64,000 nt of DNA from Mesodorylaimus sp. YZB2_4 (GCA_030248295.1 JASANH010000918.1:1-64000); one strand, 5' to 3'. Shown: positions 1 through 12,460, counted from the first letter of the stretch. Notes: generated from the letters alone by a model not told the origin. A program made the numbers and translations.

Positions 1-742
1 TATGATTTTCTGATGCATGAAAGATGCTTCGATCCAATGCGACCTTCCAAACATGCGTTGTTTACTGTGACCCAAATATGGCCATGGTGAGTCTGTGTCA
101 TTCCGTCTGGGTCATATTCGCACTTGCGCACTTTTTTCTGTGTCTAGACATCGTTTTCTCACTTGTGTTGTGTGGTACATGTCCTAAACAAACCTTTGGT
201 CTAATTCTCAGAGAGAAAGTAGGTCTTCTGAGTCTGGTTCATCAGAGCTTGACTAGTCGGTTTCAGTTCTACCCCGCTCTTCTTTTTGACGCCCCTGCCA
301 TACTGTAACCAGTGCACATCCTTCGCCCACACAGTTGGCAAGCATTACCTTTATTTTCCTCCTTTCACAAAAGTACGGCAGGTTGGTTGCCCCTCTTACA
401 TATAGTGCATTCTCAAAACCCGTCTCACATCGCCAATGTAATGTCTGCCTTTTCTTTGCTACCAGTAGGATATGGGGCTAGTACATACATATATGTGGTT
501 GAAATAGACACTACGGGATCTGATGGATAAACATACACTGTACCTCCTACTGTGAAGGCTATATCATATCATCAAGTCCTCTTGGTCCAGTCCGTTTCGC
601 ATTGCAGATATTGCACAAAAAAGAGATTGCGGGGTGCATGTAAAGCCACCACAGAGAACACATGCGTAAAACATAGGGCGAGTGCAAAGCTAAAGCTAAA
701 GCTGGACCTCCATCAGCGTATCACTTCGTCCACATCAGCTAA
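1..742. other. No recognisable gene; 3' flank of the lectin/7TM gene
   Basis: I see no coding exon on either strand that matches a known family. Short open frames of 60 to 95 codons exist but lack domains, signal peptides or splice-consistent partners. The minus-strand 3' untranslated region of the receptor gene ending at 743 should run into this stretch. A minus-strand AATAAA lies near 350, about 390 bases past the stop codon, and is a candidate polyadenylation signal. Confidence 0.5.
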
Positions 743-2274
743 TCATTCTCGTTTGAACTTCTTCTTCATATTACGCCACATTTTTCTGACCATTGCGTAG
801 ATGTAACGGTTGGTGACCACGAAGGTTAGCAGGATCAAAACGCTCAGTGCGATGTTCAAAGCAAAAGCGGTGGTGTAAAATCCTTGCGAGCCCGTGAAGA
901 CAGCCAACGAACAGAAAAGATAGCAGCACGGTGAGGCTGCGCTGATAAGGATCATGCCCCACCGGCCCGCCTTTGCCACCGATAGCTGCCTTCTATCGAC
1001 CAAATGATTCGCGACTACTCGTTGGTACTTCTGATCCATATGGGCTTGTTCCAGACTCCACACAGAGCCCAGTGACAAGAACAGCATGGGAAGGAACCAG
1101 CGGGTGGCGCGCGTGCCCCAGTCCACCATGCACGTGTACGAATTGCCCAAACTGTCAAAGTCCGCGTACTTGACGATGGCGCAGTAAACGGCGGGCGACA
1201 ACCAGCCCAAGCCGATAAAGACCCACCAGTGCCCGGTCCAACCCCAGTTACCGTAGGTGACCCCGGTCATAATGTAGAAGATGTGGTAGGTCTGGAACAA
1301 GGTCAGGACTATGTTTGCCCCTTGGAAATACATTATGGCCAGGGACACCCAGTCGCACGCATTCTCGCTAAGACCCAGGATGGGAGGGGTGCGGCCGATC
1401 ATGATAAGCAAGTGCTCGCAGAACAAGGCTTGCGTAGCGTGCCGTTTGAGAGTGCCTTCGGGGGTGGCATCATAGGCGACCAAGTACAGGACAACGATAA
1501 AGCCCGAGGAGACTAGGATCCACGTGCAGCCTATCTTTTGCAGCCCGTTGTTGTACATCAGTTTGGGGCTGCCCCACATGTCTTCTATGATATCGCATCG
1601 TCGGCCGGCGATTCCCTCCTCGCACTCGCAACGGAAATCGTAGACCAGATTAATGCATTCACCGAATTTGCATGGCCTGAAATCGCATATGGTGTTGTTG
1701 AACTCGCAGGCGGCTCCTTCGTAGCCCGGCTTGCACACGCATTCGGCCTTCATGCTGCACGCTTCGGTTCCATCCTCGTAGCATCCACGACCCCTGCACG
1801 TGACCATTGGCTTCGACGTCTTGGCACCCGTCGGGGCCGCTTTTGGTTTGCGGAATGTGGGGGTGGTGCTGAACCGACAGAAATAGGGGCTGACAGTATT
1901 GCATCTATCACCGATAACTTGGTAACCACCCAGGAACTGCTGCAGGCCGGCACATCCCTCTTTGGTGAATGTGACTCCAGATTCGCTCATCTTGCTCATG
2001 ATGCCGACTGGTGAAGTTTCCGGGTCCAGTATCGGATTTCCCGCTTCGTTGATGGTTATGTTCAGGCCGAGCCCGATCAAGAGACTCGTTGGCAGATTGA
2101 GTTGTTTCAGGAGCGTGGTCAGCAGCTCGGGTGTGGGGAACTGGAACAACTGGCCGCCCTTAGTGGAGCATTGTTGCGGCATACGACTCGGCTTGCCTGG
2201 ATATTGGATAGCATAGCAGTAGTCGCCAATCTCGGTCCCGTTCACTTTTTTGCAAAACTGATCGAGAGAAGAGT
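743..2274 (-). CDS. Last exon of the chimeric receptor (lectin-like, EGF pair and entire 7TM)
   Basis: This single 1532-nt exon carries the second lectin-like domain, both C-terminal EGF domains and all seven membrane helices. The acceptor is a TTTCAG ending at 2275, and the upstream EGF exon ends at 2382 with a GTAAGT donor. Phase 1 is kept, giving an Asp codon across the junction. A single exon for the whole 7TM contrasts with the other adhesion-type receptor in this window, whose 7TM is cut into seven exons. That suggests the 7TM part arrived by retroposition or has lost its introns. The lectin-like domain has the two expected disulphide pairs but no WND or EPN-like sugar-binding motif. 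Confidence 0.85.
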
Positions 2275-5200
2275 CTGAAACAGAAAGACAGTAGTGATCA
2301 AAGATGGTTGCCGTCAGTTGGACAAGCCTTGCACATGAAGGTATGTATCTTTGCTTGAGGGCACTCTTATCAAGCACTTACCAGGGGCAGGGTTGACCTC
2401 GGCCTCACATAGCTGCCCAGTGAACTTTGCAGAACATTGGCACGAGAATTCTCGGTCAGACTGAGATGTGATCGAGCACACACCTCCATTGCGGCAAGGA
2501 GTGAGATCACAAGCGTTGAAATCATCTTCGTCAGCCTTAGTTGGTGGTACTGTAGTCATGCTCGGAGTAGAGGCTGAAAAAGGGGTCATATCCATACTTC
2601 ATTAATGTAGGCCAGTAGGGCAGACAGTCTGGCTGTTCTTACACGCGCCATCATAGAAAGATTTTATTGACTGCGTCAGCAATGGCACTTGTGGCTGTTA
2701 CAGTTGGGCTGGCACTCACAACAACTGTCATGCATTTTGTACTCCATTTAGACAGCGGTAAGTCCTTGAACCTTGGTTCGTGCCTCGCTTGTTCTTTACC
2801 TTAGTTGCGGGTAGCTAGGCGTGGCTAATATTCTTGCTCATTTTTACTTGTCCATGGACTGTCGCGAACATTCAGTCAGTGCTATATTTATTGATTATTG
2901 AGTGGGGCCTCATGCCTCTGTTTGTACTATTGTAGTCGTAGCGGTCTTCTATTAGAGTCGTGCCTGCGCCCCATTATGGCAATGTCACTACAGTATACCT
3001 TTGGCTGAACTTTCCTGGCCGAGTTCGGTCGTAGTTTGTGCTTCGGGCATCTTAGCACTGGTGCGGATAGGGCTTGTATCCTGATTCATCATTGTGGATG
3101 AAGACGAAGGGGCAGATCCTAAAAGGGTCTTGTAGTCTGGCCATCAATGACAGAAGAGCTCAGCAATGACTTACGTCTTGAGAAAGTAGCTGTGGTGCTG
3201 TGGATTGACGTTGCGGCTGGGCGTTGAGTTATTATTGGCGTTTCTGCACTGGTCCCTAAGCGAGAGAGTTCATAGAGGGTTATTCTAACACGTTTTCTCC
3301 CTCTCCTTCATGACTCCCCTACAGTTCTATACAGTGCCGAAGAGATAAATTTGGCGCAGTATCTTCTCGATTGATCTGACAATGAGTCGCGTTTCACGGA
3401 CTAGTCACATACCTATGACTGGGGACACGCACTGGTTTTAGAAATGTGTCGTCTACTGTAACGAGCCAATAGAAACTAGACTGGACTGGAAAACTAATGC
3501 CTTGCTTGGACTAACTGAATAAAATTAGCCTGACCAGGGAATTTCGAATCTGCGATTTCGCAAAGAAACAGCAAAACAGTAAGAAAGTTCTTACCAACGC
3601 TGGCCGGTCGAATAGAAACATCGATGGTATAAGTCGTTTCTGGAGGTGGCAAAGGTTCGGTGCTGCCTAAAAACGTCAAAATAAATGCTAGGCAGCTCTT
3701 TCACGAAAATCGCACTCTACTTTGGCTTCCGCTACTGTATGACGGCGCTGTTATGCTTTGGTCCTCACAGATGTTTTGTTGGGCTTGGCCTAACCTGAGC
3801 GCTAAGCTATGCACCTAAGCTTAATCTAATCGTAAGCCCAAGCCCTAAGCCTAAAGGAAAAAGCGGACAAAACATTCGGTGGGACTAAAGCACCAGAGAA
3901 TACGGCTAACGAATACGTCAATTGATTTGATCTTACCTGGGAACGGTGACGGGAAAACCATAGGTGTCTTTGGGACCGCTTCAGTGGTCTGTTTTTTGGT
4001 GCTTTTAGCCGTCGTCTTTGCTTGAACCGGCGAAGTCAGAGTGGATTCTAAAAACACTGTATTGCAACGTGTCCTGCCGTGTAATAAGCTGTTACCTTGG
4101 CTGGGGAGGGCTGTCGTGGTATCTTGGCTGACCGAACTTTCTGGCCCTGATATAGTTGTGGGTGGTTGGGACGTCTTCGTGGACGTGGGGGCTGCAGTCG
4201 TGACGTTTGCTGTCGTTTTGCATTGCGACGAAACAGGGGAATAAAGAGTTTCTGTAAAAAATCTCGAATAAGGTGTTGCTGCTAAATCGAAATGGCCGAC
4301 TCGAAAGCTTACGGTTTGAGGAAGCTGCTGTGGGCGCGTGGTTTGATGCGGCGGTTGGGTGTGGACTGGTGGTTGGTGTTATTGAGCTGGTCCCTACGCA
4401 ATAAAGGACGGTTTTCTTAATTTATCTCCTACGGTACACCTCTTATAGCATTCCTCATATCCCTGACGTATTGTAGAACTTTTGGGCGGTCATCGCGGTA
4501 AAGAAACGCGGACTGGATTCATTTCATAGAGGCACGGGGCGATTTTTAAAAAGGCGTCACGTTACGCGAGGCAGGCGCCAGGCAAACTAGGCGACATACT
4601 GGATATTTTTTAAAATATCATCTCTAAAGCAGTACATAACACTGTACAGTGCCAGTCACACAAATTTTATAATTGACTATTCTATGTTATTAGAAAAAAG
4701 TCAATCAAATAATACGAGAGTTTATAATGACATCATCCCTCATACTGTATCCTAGGCGCAGACCTTCTGCTCCTTTCGTCCTGCAGCCAAATTGGTCTTT
4801 TTGCGACAACTAAGAAGCCAGTGCGGATAATATATTCTACTACTTATACATGTGCCAGTTCTTGCTTCTCATGTTCTTATCGATGGCATGTTAAAGAAAA
4901 CAGATCCTTATCCAAAATGACTTTGTGCATTTTAGAGTCATGATTTGAGACAGTCTTGCAGTTTGATAAAATCAGCCACCTCCGCAGCGTAGGTTTGGAA
5001 CTTGTAGCAATGGTAGCCACCGTTTCGTACCATACTTGAGGCTACTTTTGTTGACCTTTTATGGTTGTTCCCCCTGTCGCCAGTAAGGCCCACCAGAGAA
5101 GTTTTTCGTGCAATTTTGTATGCAGTGCTAGCTACTCAGGCTTTACTCCCCTTTTGTCTCGATTTCGAACCCTTTTTCAGTTAATGGTAATATCGCCTAC

Positions 5201-8200
5201 TCGACAGTCGCCTAGTTGACCTGGAGCCAGTCTCACAATCGCCTAGGACATGTCCTAAATATTAGGACACCGTAAGTCCTGTCTTACATCATTGCGATTT
5301 GGTCGTCCTAACTTTAGGACATGTCCCAGCTGATGGTGAAACTGGCCCCTGGCGCCTAGTGCGCATTCGCCTACAGTAGTTGTCCGTCGCCTAGTTGACC
5401 GTGTCCGGCTTTAGTTATGCCCAGTTGAAAAAAGCAGAAACCAAAAAAGATGCTTTGACAAAGTGTACGCAGAGAAAGATCCCTGACCTCTTTGAGGAAT
5501 GAATAACACTGTACGTGTGCATGTAGGTTCGTATATTGCCGTTGATATACTGTAAATACTTGATGGAAAGCTTATTCTGCTGCACCCGTACAGTAGGAAA
5601 GTTTTTTGTCAAACATCTAATATCAGCAACCTCGGTTAACAAAAACTCTTTTGGCGGTCTCGAGCGGTTGCTTTTCAGCGAGTTCGAATGTGCTGTAGGG
5701 AGACCGACTGTTCTCATCGCTACTGTCCCGAACGCCCTGATTAACTATTCCCCCATCGAATCGCGCCCAAACGTCCCCCCCCCCCCCCCCCGAGAACGTC
5801 GTGATCCCCCCCGAACGTCCTGATTTCCTCCCATCGAATCGCGATACGGTAAAAGAATGATGATGTTCTTACCTGCGCTGGTCGACCGACTTGTAGTTTC
5901 TGTGGTAAAAATCGTGTGTTGAGACACCGTGCTTTCAATACTGCTTACATAGAAGTGTGAAATTGGTATAAATGTTTTACATGGTACTTTGGTCTACAGT
6001 GGTTGAAGAATATAGTGCTGACGGTACTTGCTGTCAGAGTGGAATTCGAAGAAAATGCAGAGGTCTATATTAAAATTTTTGAATGGTTTCTAGCTGACTA
6101 CAGTTTCTGCTATTCCCTCGAGACCTCGGGGCAGACCCTGCGCCTTACCGTAAGTTGAAGTATGTGCGGCAGCCGTTTAGTAATTTGCTTTGGTAAAAAG
6201 TGTCAGCACAACACATTGTTCGATCAGCATGGCTGAGATCAGCCATTGTATCGACATAGCTTTGGCCATGGGTTTATTAGGGCGACTACTGTCCTAATAA
6301 ACCTGATCCAGGGGCACCCGACTCTGTTGATTTTGAATTAGTACAGTATATACAGCATGTGTTTTTGTGCCCAAACGTTACTGTAGACTGTCTCGCTTCT
6401 TTTTCGCGAGCTTGCCTGCAGCAACTCGCATTAATAATCTCTTGAAGTCTTGAGGATGAATACTTAAAGTTTTTTAAGGCTCATTTTCTTACCTATGTTG
6501 GTTGTAGACGTACCAATCTGGCGGTGTTGGGCGATATTCGTAGATGCGGATACAGCTTTGGAAGAAAACATATTTAATCTGCATTGGATTTACTGTACGA
6601 GGTGGGAGATCAAAGGTACTTACCTTTAGAATGATTTGATAATGAGGTGGGCGATGTGGACTCGATACTGTTCAGAAACGAGCTGATGGGAGTCGGCGAT
6701 ATAAGCGTGGTGATGGCTGTGGGTTGATACCCTAAATTACATCAGAGTTGCACGACAGACACTGCTTAATAAAAAATTCCGTCTTTTTTACATTCCATTA
6801 TTAGAAATTGGCAAAAATAGTTTAATTGATATCCATCATTGCAGTTTCTTTCCGACCATCGTTTCAGAGCTGCAGATCTCGTTATATATCCACATAATGG
6901 CGGCTGCGCATTCGTTCGTGTTGTAAGTGTTGATGGTATCCACAACAACTGCTCCCATGCTTCGCCATGAAACCATGCCCGTGAATCTGGAGTGCTGTTG
7001 CGCACAAAGCCCATCCAACGATTGTCGATCGATGAAAACACGGGAGAAGAATATTCATAATAAGCACTTTCGTATGTGCTGTTTGGAAGCTCTAACAATC
7101 GCGAGCCTTTCTGGAAGCATTGGTCCCATGCAATTTGCCATGTGCTATTTAGATCTCCAGAAACTATGCAGATGTCCAGTAGGAGCAATCCTTGCAGTTG
7201 ACATTCAGCAACAGCTAAAACAAAACCTGCTTAAAATGATTAGCCAAGATGTGATTATAAACATAGACAATGGTAAAGGTGGTTGCGCGCGTAAAGAAAG
7301 ACTATCCTTTCAATGTTCGAACTGACAAATCTTTATTACATAGTTGCAACACATTATGCACCATAGCACAGTCCAGTATTGCATGCTATAAAGCCAGGAC
7401 AAAGACTGCATCCTTCGACACAGTCTTCGCCATCAACAGCTGAAAAGAGAATTAGTTACTTCCAGCATTTAGCTGTGAAGCCTATGCGGAAACCTTACTG
7501 CAACAACAGGAGGGGGCAGAAGATGACCCTTCTTTCTTCTTGATCAAGGCAAGACCTGCAAGCCCTGCGAGACCTGCGAGTCCTGCCAATCCTGCTAATC
7601 TTGGATCGATGCCCATATTCGATTTCATTTGCGCGATCGGACAGAGTGTGAAATTCGATTGGTCGATGTGGCACGTTTCGACCGACAAGGACAACTCGCT
7701 AGAGGAACCGAACTCGTATGGACAATTCAAGTTTCAAAACTAAAAGACTTCGACGAACCTGTCGCCATTGGCCAGTGAGTTGCTCTTGGCTTGTCTGAAT
7801 GACCACAGTTGCTGGTCATCAGTCCTCTGCTTTCCATTTAATTTCTCTAATTTCCCCGAGCATTCTCGCGGCGGCGACTTGGAGGAGTTGCAACACAAGT
7901 ACAATATCCTAGGTGGGTCAAGCAAGACACGAGAATCAGGACTTGTAGGAAGACATATTCCAGTACGACCTCACTTTTGTGACTCGCTCATGTGGTCGTA
8001 CATGACCTTGATGCCTCGGACGTAAGAACCTTCTCCGTACCTGCTGATCTCGCAGTCAGCAGTGTATTCACATTTCTGAAATCGATAAGTATAACTGCAA
8101 ATCGGGGCACTGCAGTGAAATTTCACACTGCTCACTTCGCGACAGCTGTCGGTCACATTCTGACAAGTAATGAAATATGAATTGTAATTTGCGGACTCCT

Positions 8201-9173
8201 TGACCCAATAAATATCCGAGACAGCTTGTCCCCCGCGGCACGAAACTTTTTGATCCTCCTTCGAATGACCCTCCTTCCCCAAACATCCGTCAGGCAGAGA
8301 CGACAAAACAAGACAAAAAATCAGCAACATCGTTTTTGTTCGAAAATGTTGCGCGCCCGAACACGGTTTAACCTTTTATCGATGGCAGACGATTAAACAA
8401 AAGCCGGATCTCGGTCGACATTGGGCAGACGTGAACAGTCACCGCCTCCTCTCCAAAACCAGACTTCCGATCAGACGGACAGCGTCCTGTCTGGCAAGCT
8501 ATTTATGTAGGAGGTCTTCGACAATCGACTCGACAACAGAGCACTCGGGTGCAGAAAGGCACTGCCTCAGGGCGTGATTACTGTAGCCTCATCGATGTTT
8601 TGAAATGCGACGGCCACACAGGAAATCCGTTGATTGACTACTAGAAGACGCCTACGTCAAAGAACACTGGCCCCTGTCGTCATCCATTTCCCACTGTCAT
8701 CAGCTCCCAGTGATCTACAAAACACCTCAGGCATGCTTCAGGTAAGCAGCGTGTCGCAGGCATATACGCCTAGATCAGCAGAGATTACGCAGGTACAGTG
8801 ATCTTTTTTCGACGGATGAGCTATCGAATCAGGGTAAGCAAAAGCTTTTCTCGAGGATAGGTGCACCGATGAAACGATGAAACGATTTCCTCTGATGAAA
8901 ACATGGGGAGAAGAATCTTCATCGGCATTGGCCCCAAGCATCTGTCCATATGCATGTTATATCTCCAAGAACTAATCTAGCAGGTGACCAGAAAAGACTT
9001 TTTGCTGCATCTTCATTTGCAAGGGGAAAGGAAAGAAAAAATGACCACTTACTCATGAACTTCTCACCAGGGTACGGATTGAATCCCCCGCCACCACTGA
9101 TTGCGCCCTTGTTCACACAAAGGGCAAGCAGCAGCAAGCAGACCACATGGAGAGGGGGCTTCCAAGGGAGCAT
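743..9173 (-). CDS. Chimeric receptor: C-type lectin, mucin stalk, EGF, lectin-like, 2 EGF, 7TM
   Basis: Exons in transcription order: 9173-9053, 7214-6792, 6731-6624, 6555-6493, 5899-5873, 4393-4313, 4251-4096, 4047-3937, 3666-3595, 3255-3175, 2573-2382, 2274-743. Every junction is phase 1 and together they give about 988 codons. Residues 1-27 are a signal peptide. Residues 41-181 are a C-type lectin-like domain (WMGF, final CNDGYQLNYFC). Residues 182-414 are Ser/Thr/Pro-rich and mucin-like. An EGF lies in 415-478, a second Cys-spaced lectin-like domain at about 485-612, and two EGFs at 637-705. Seven hydrophobic helices follow at 727-979, with the adhesion/secretin-type TM4 signature GLGWLSPAVYC and an ECL2 Cys-Val-Asp-Trp. 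A Lys/Arg tail ends the protein. No GAIN domain or GPS precedes TM1, so it is not a standard adhesion GPCR. I infer a surface receptor sensing glycans or matrix. The signal exon is the least certain part, and extra small stalk exons could have been missed. Confidence 0.72.
3175..6731 (-). CDS. Mucin-like stalk exon cluster of the chimeric receptor
   Basis: Eight small exons (108, 63, 27, 81, 156, 111, 72 and 81 nt) can be read on the minus strand. Each is bounded by AG and GTAAG-type sites, each length is divisible by three, and each is phase 1. They encode Thr, Ser, Pro and Ala-rich segments expected to be heavily O-glycosylated. The exons 4393-4313 and 3255-3175 are both 81 nt, start with the same bases and align along their length, so one is a copy of the other. 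Symmetric phase-1 exons can be added or skipped without frame damage, so stalk length may vary by alternative splicing. Further short exons may be hidden in 2574-3174 and 4394-5872. Confidence 0.62.
7332..7337 (-). promoter_or_regulatory. Polyadenylation signal AATAAA
   Basis: A perfect minus-strand AATAAA lies 17 bases after the stop codon of the small membrane-protein gene. Its position supports that gene ending here rather than feeding into the lectin exon at 7214. Confidence 0.6.
7354..8330 (-). CDS. Small Cys-rich type I membrane protein with a Leu-Ala-Gly repeat helix
   Basis: Three exons are read: 8330-7975, 7698-7499 and 7439-7354 (phases 2 and 1), giving 213 aa. The N-terminus is a clear signal peptide (MLLIFCLVLSSLPDGCLG). 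About ten cysteines follow in the ectodomain. Next comes a hydrophobic run of five to six Leu-Ala-Gly repeats ending in a Lys-Lys-Lys stop-transfer, and then a short Cys-rich tail. The last exon ends in TAA at 7354, and a minus-strand AATAAA lies at 7337-7332, 17 bases beyond. I do not recognise the family. The second exon's acceptor (TTCCTCTAG) is chosen mainly for phase. An alternative reading continues exon 1 to the TGA at 7971. The gene lies inside the presumed first intron of the lectin/7TM gene, on the same strand. Confidence 0.6.
9053..9173 (-). CDS. Signal-peptide exon, presumed first exon of the lectin/7TM receptor
   Basis: The ATG at 9173 opens a 40-codon exon with a Lys-containing n-region and the hydrophobic core HVVCLLLLALC. 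A Gly-rich segment follows, and the exon ends at a strong GTAAGT donor (phase 1). A second phase-1 donor, GTGAGA, lies 16 bases earlier. Phase 1 matches the acceptor of the lectin exon at 7214, which itself has no possible initiator. The link is inferred. This exon could belong to another transcript, and the 1.8-kb intron would then contain the small gene at 7354-8330. Confidence 0.5.
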
Positions 9174-12100
9174 GGTCGGAGCCTACCCTTCTGGGCCGTG
9201 CTTAAAGAGAGGGTGATAGTCACCAGTTGTCAATAGGGAACGCCTTGATTTTCTTACATTTGGTAGGTTGCACTTCGGGTCTTTCCTTGTATGCGATGAC
9301 AGTAAACCGGATACGGAAAGGACTCTCAAGAAACTGAGATGCTAGGAAGAAAACCCTAAGCCAGCCAAAAAATGAATTGCACTTTTAGTTTCTGATCAAA
9401 CCCAGCCATTCAAGTGCTGACGTTTTGATGGAAGTATGAGTACAAAGGTTTTTGTGATAAGTTTTTGATGGACCATTCCAAATAGAATTTTTAAGCGCCA
9501 TTTCAAACCAGAAGATGAATTCACATCGCTTAATGCCTCTTTTGTGTGACTCCATTATCGAGTCCATGTCCATCATAACGTAGATCATAACTCCCCGTTT
9601 CACCACTGTCTCTAGCCAACAGATGGCCTGTTTATGAGAACAATTTCAAAAATATGAAGTATAGCCAAGTGAGAAGTTACAGTCTGGTGGAGACGTACTC
9701 AGGTGTTTTTATTAGACGAAGAAATCATAACCTGAGAGTCCATTCGACTGGCTTTGACTGGGTAGTATTTTCTGATTTGCGCCAGTGCCATTAGCTATTG
9801 CTCTTCTCGTCTTAAACACTTATCAGTGCACCATAGTTTCGATTTGGAGAAGATGTGATTGTGCTGGTGATGAGTCCACGAGGAATGGGCTTAATGGAGT
9901 GCTGTTAAATCAAATCTATGACCGCCTGTTTTTCAGTGAAAATAAAAAAGTGTATGTGCAAGTGAGGAAGAGCGTACTGTATCGAAAAGGAAAACAAGTG
10001 AAACGCAGCTTGGAGTGTGTCACGTGCAGTGTGTCCTGTCATGTACAGGTTCTGGTTGCCAAAAGCATAAGTAACGTATCCTTATAACAGATTTAGTGCA
10101 TGGATCAAAGTTGTGACAGCAGCTACTGCCAACCTAAGAGTGCTTGCGCAAGAATCTTTGTGCAGGACGAAACACATATCGGATAAATCGTGGAAAACGT
10201 TTGTGCCCACCTTCTGATGTGATATTTTAGACACCCTGTTCCCCTTGGCACTAGCTGACGAAGAAGAGGGTGTGATTGTGTTGGCGATTGCGTTGGTGGG
10301 ACGGCAGGGATGAAAGTACAGTAAGTTCATGCAATATTTAAGGAGGGCGCCGAGTTTATGGCGGCTTGATTCCGCAATGCTCGAGTCCTGACCCTACAGT
10401 ATTTATTATCAGTATCATATCGAAAAGTGCGGGTGCTAATCGACCGATAGCTGCCATCTTTTTTCTGCACTGCATGGGACCTCCCGACGCTCATGCTTCC
10501 AAGGCAGAAAGTCAGTGCGGTGATTCATTTCTTTTGTCACACCATACTGTACAGTGCTTGTATGTAGCGCACGTATGCAACAACATGACGGCAGCTAATA
10601 CATCAGCAGCACACAGCAGACTTGTGTAGCCGTGATACAAGAGCTACAGTTCATATATGTATTCATCCCTCGCTCGCAAGAATAGTCGTCTTGACCGTTC
10701 AAGAGTCATTCGCTGAGACTGGTATCTGTTACGGCACCCGCTAGAATAAGAACAGTTCTCAAAGGACACTGACTCTCTTGCATGCGATGATTTAGTGCAC
10801 GTGTTTTGTGACGGGAATCCCATGTGATTAAACCAGGGCTAACACTGCCAATAAGACCTTGCTACGCTGCCTCAGTTGGTGCCCCAGGATTTGAAGTGAC
10901 ACATCTTGATTGATTCTGTAGCAATGAAAACAGAAATGGTCATATATGAAACTATCCAAGACACTGGAATGACACACATGTGTAAAAAAGTAGAGCCGCC
11001 ACTCAGCTCCTAGTCTCGATTTACCTCTGCCGCTCTCCAAGCCTGGAACACAGACATAGGCCTACACGAACAGGTACGACTACTGGTTATAAAAATAATT
11101 AGGACAAGGTGTCCCGTCTGGCCGGCGCCAGGCCAAGCGGCTCACCCAGGTGCTGCCATTACATTTGCATGCTTCACACATATAATGATGAGTGCATGAT
11201 GTAATAATAAGCCTGAAACACCTGACAACCAGGAGTGTCGGTAATGGCGCCGCGCACTGAAATGTACGCCTGAAAGTGCGACTGTCAGGCCAGGAAATGC
11301 CTAAGCGAATCCCGCCCGCACGGAGCCAGCATCTGGTAAGGCCCTGACAGAGTCATGTTTAAGCCAGGGCCTAATTCGAAAGTCTCTGGTGTCTGTGCTG
11401 GGGTTCGGGGCGGTGCATGCTACACCTGTCTCTTCCTACAGTAAAGCGGGCGCAGACGGATGGGGACGACATATCACAGCATACTCACCTTCCTGATCGT
11501 TAGGGTTACCCCTGTGTCAACATAGCTTTGACTCTATCTTGCCATCGACTAGGGTAAATTCGGGATGCATTCTGGGCAAGGGCGCGCGCTAGTCGCTACT
11601 ATGCTGTGTCGGCTACCCGTGGGGCAACCATACCCAGCCCATGCCCCGAGAGGGGACCCGGATTCGAGACCCCCGCCACATAAGGACTCAAGGAGAAATG
11701 AATGCTGAAGCAAACCGTGACACAAGCCTTTGACTATACCTCCCTGGCGGCTGATAGTACTGTAGTTCGTGGTCTACTCCTTGATGTACAAGCCGATTAC
11801 GCATTGTGTTTTGCACAGTTATATCTTTGGCACAGCACCCACAAGCACAGCAATCAGTGCTATTCCCACAAACCTAACGCACTGTGAAGCAATGCCATGA
11901 AAGCACCTTATCACGGCGTGAAATGTGAAATGTGTGTGAAATGAGCGCAAGTAAGATCAGTCTTGAACAATGTGACCAACCAATGTAAAAATTTGGTCCC
12001 CATATTCGCCAAAGAGCAGGAACACCAACGCGAAACTTGTTCAGGCTATAAAGCGGTTTTATAAAACGCTGGCGCGCGAACCATCCGGCTTTTTCTGTGG

Positions 12101-12460
12101 TAAGGAGCTTGAAACTGTTAAGCACTAAATGCGCGGGAAATTCAATTTTTGATTTTTCAATGCCTGTTTAAGACCAAGTAAAAATATTTTGTATCTGAAA
12201 GGTACAGTGAGCTAGTTGGAGGCAGATGTATGGCATCTTTCGTTTTTTTAGCTGCAGACAGGGCCCTTTCTAGCATTTGTAGCGGTTACAGTAAGCTATT
12301 CACCACTGATGCCGAATCTCAATTTTACTCACTTAGCGTGGCTTACCATTTCCCACCACACAATCGTTGTCTGCTAATGATTAATAGATTAGAATTCATT
12401 ACAGTAATTAGTCTCCAATTTCTCCCGTGCTTTTAGTGGAAATTTAATTGAAATATTTCG
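9174..12460. other. No gene recognised between the receptor and ACTR6
   Basis: This 3.3-kb stretch has only short unrelated open frames. Around 11100-11690 it is GC-rich, and it contains a tRNA B-box-like GGATTCGAG near 11660, suggesting an old SINE remnant. The last few hundred bases before 12461 are AT-rich and should hold the ACTR6 promoter, but I see no clear TATA box or initiator. Confidence 0.5.
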
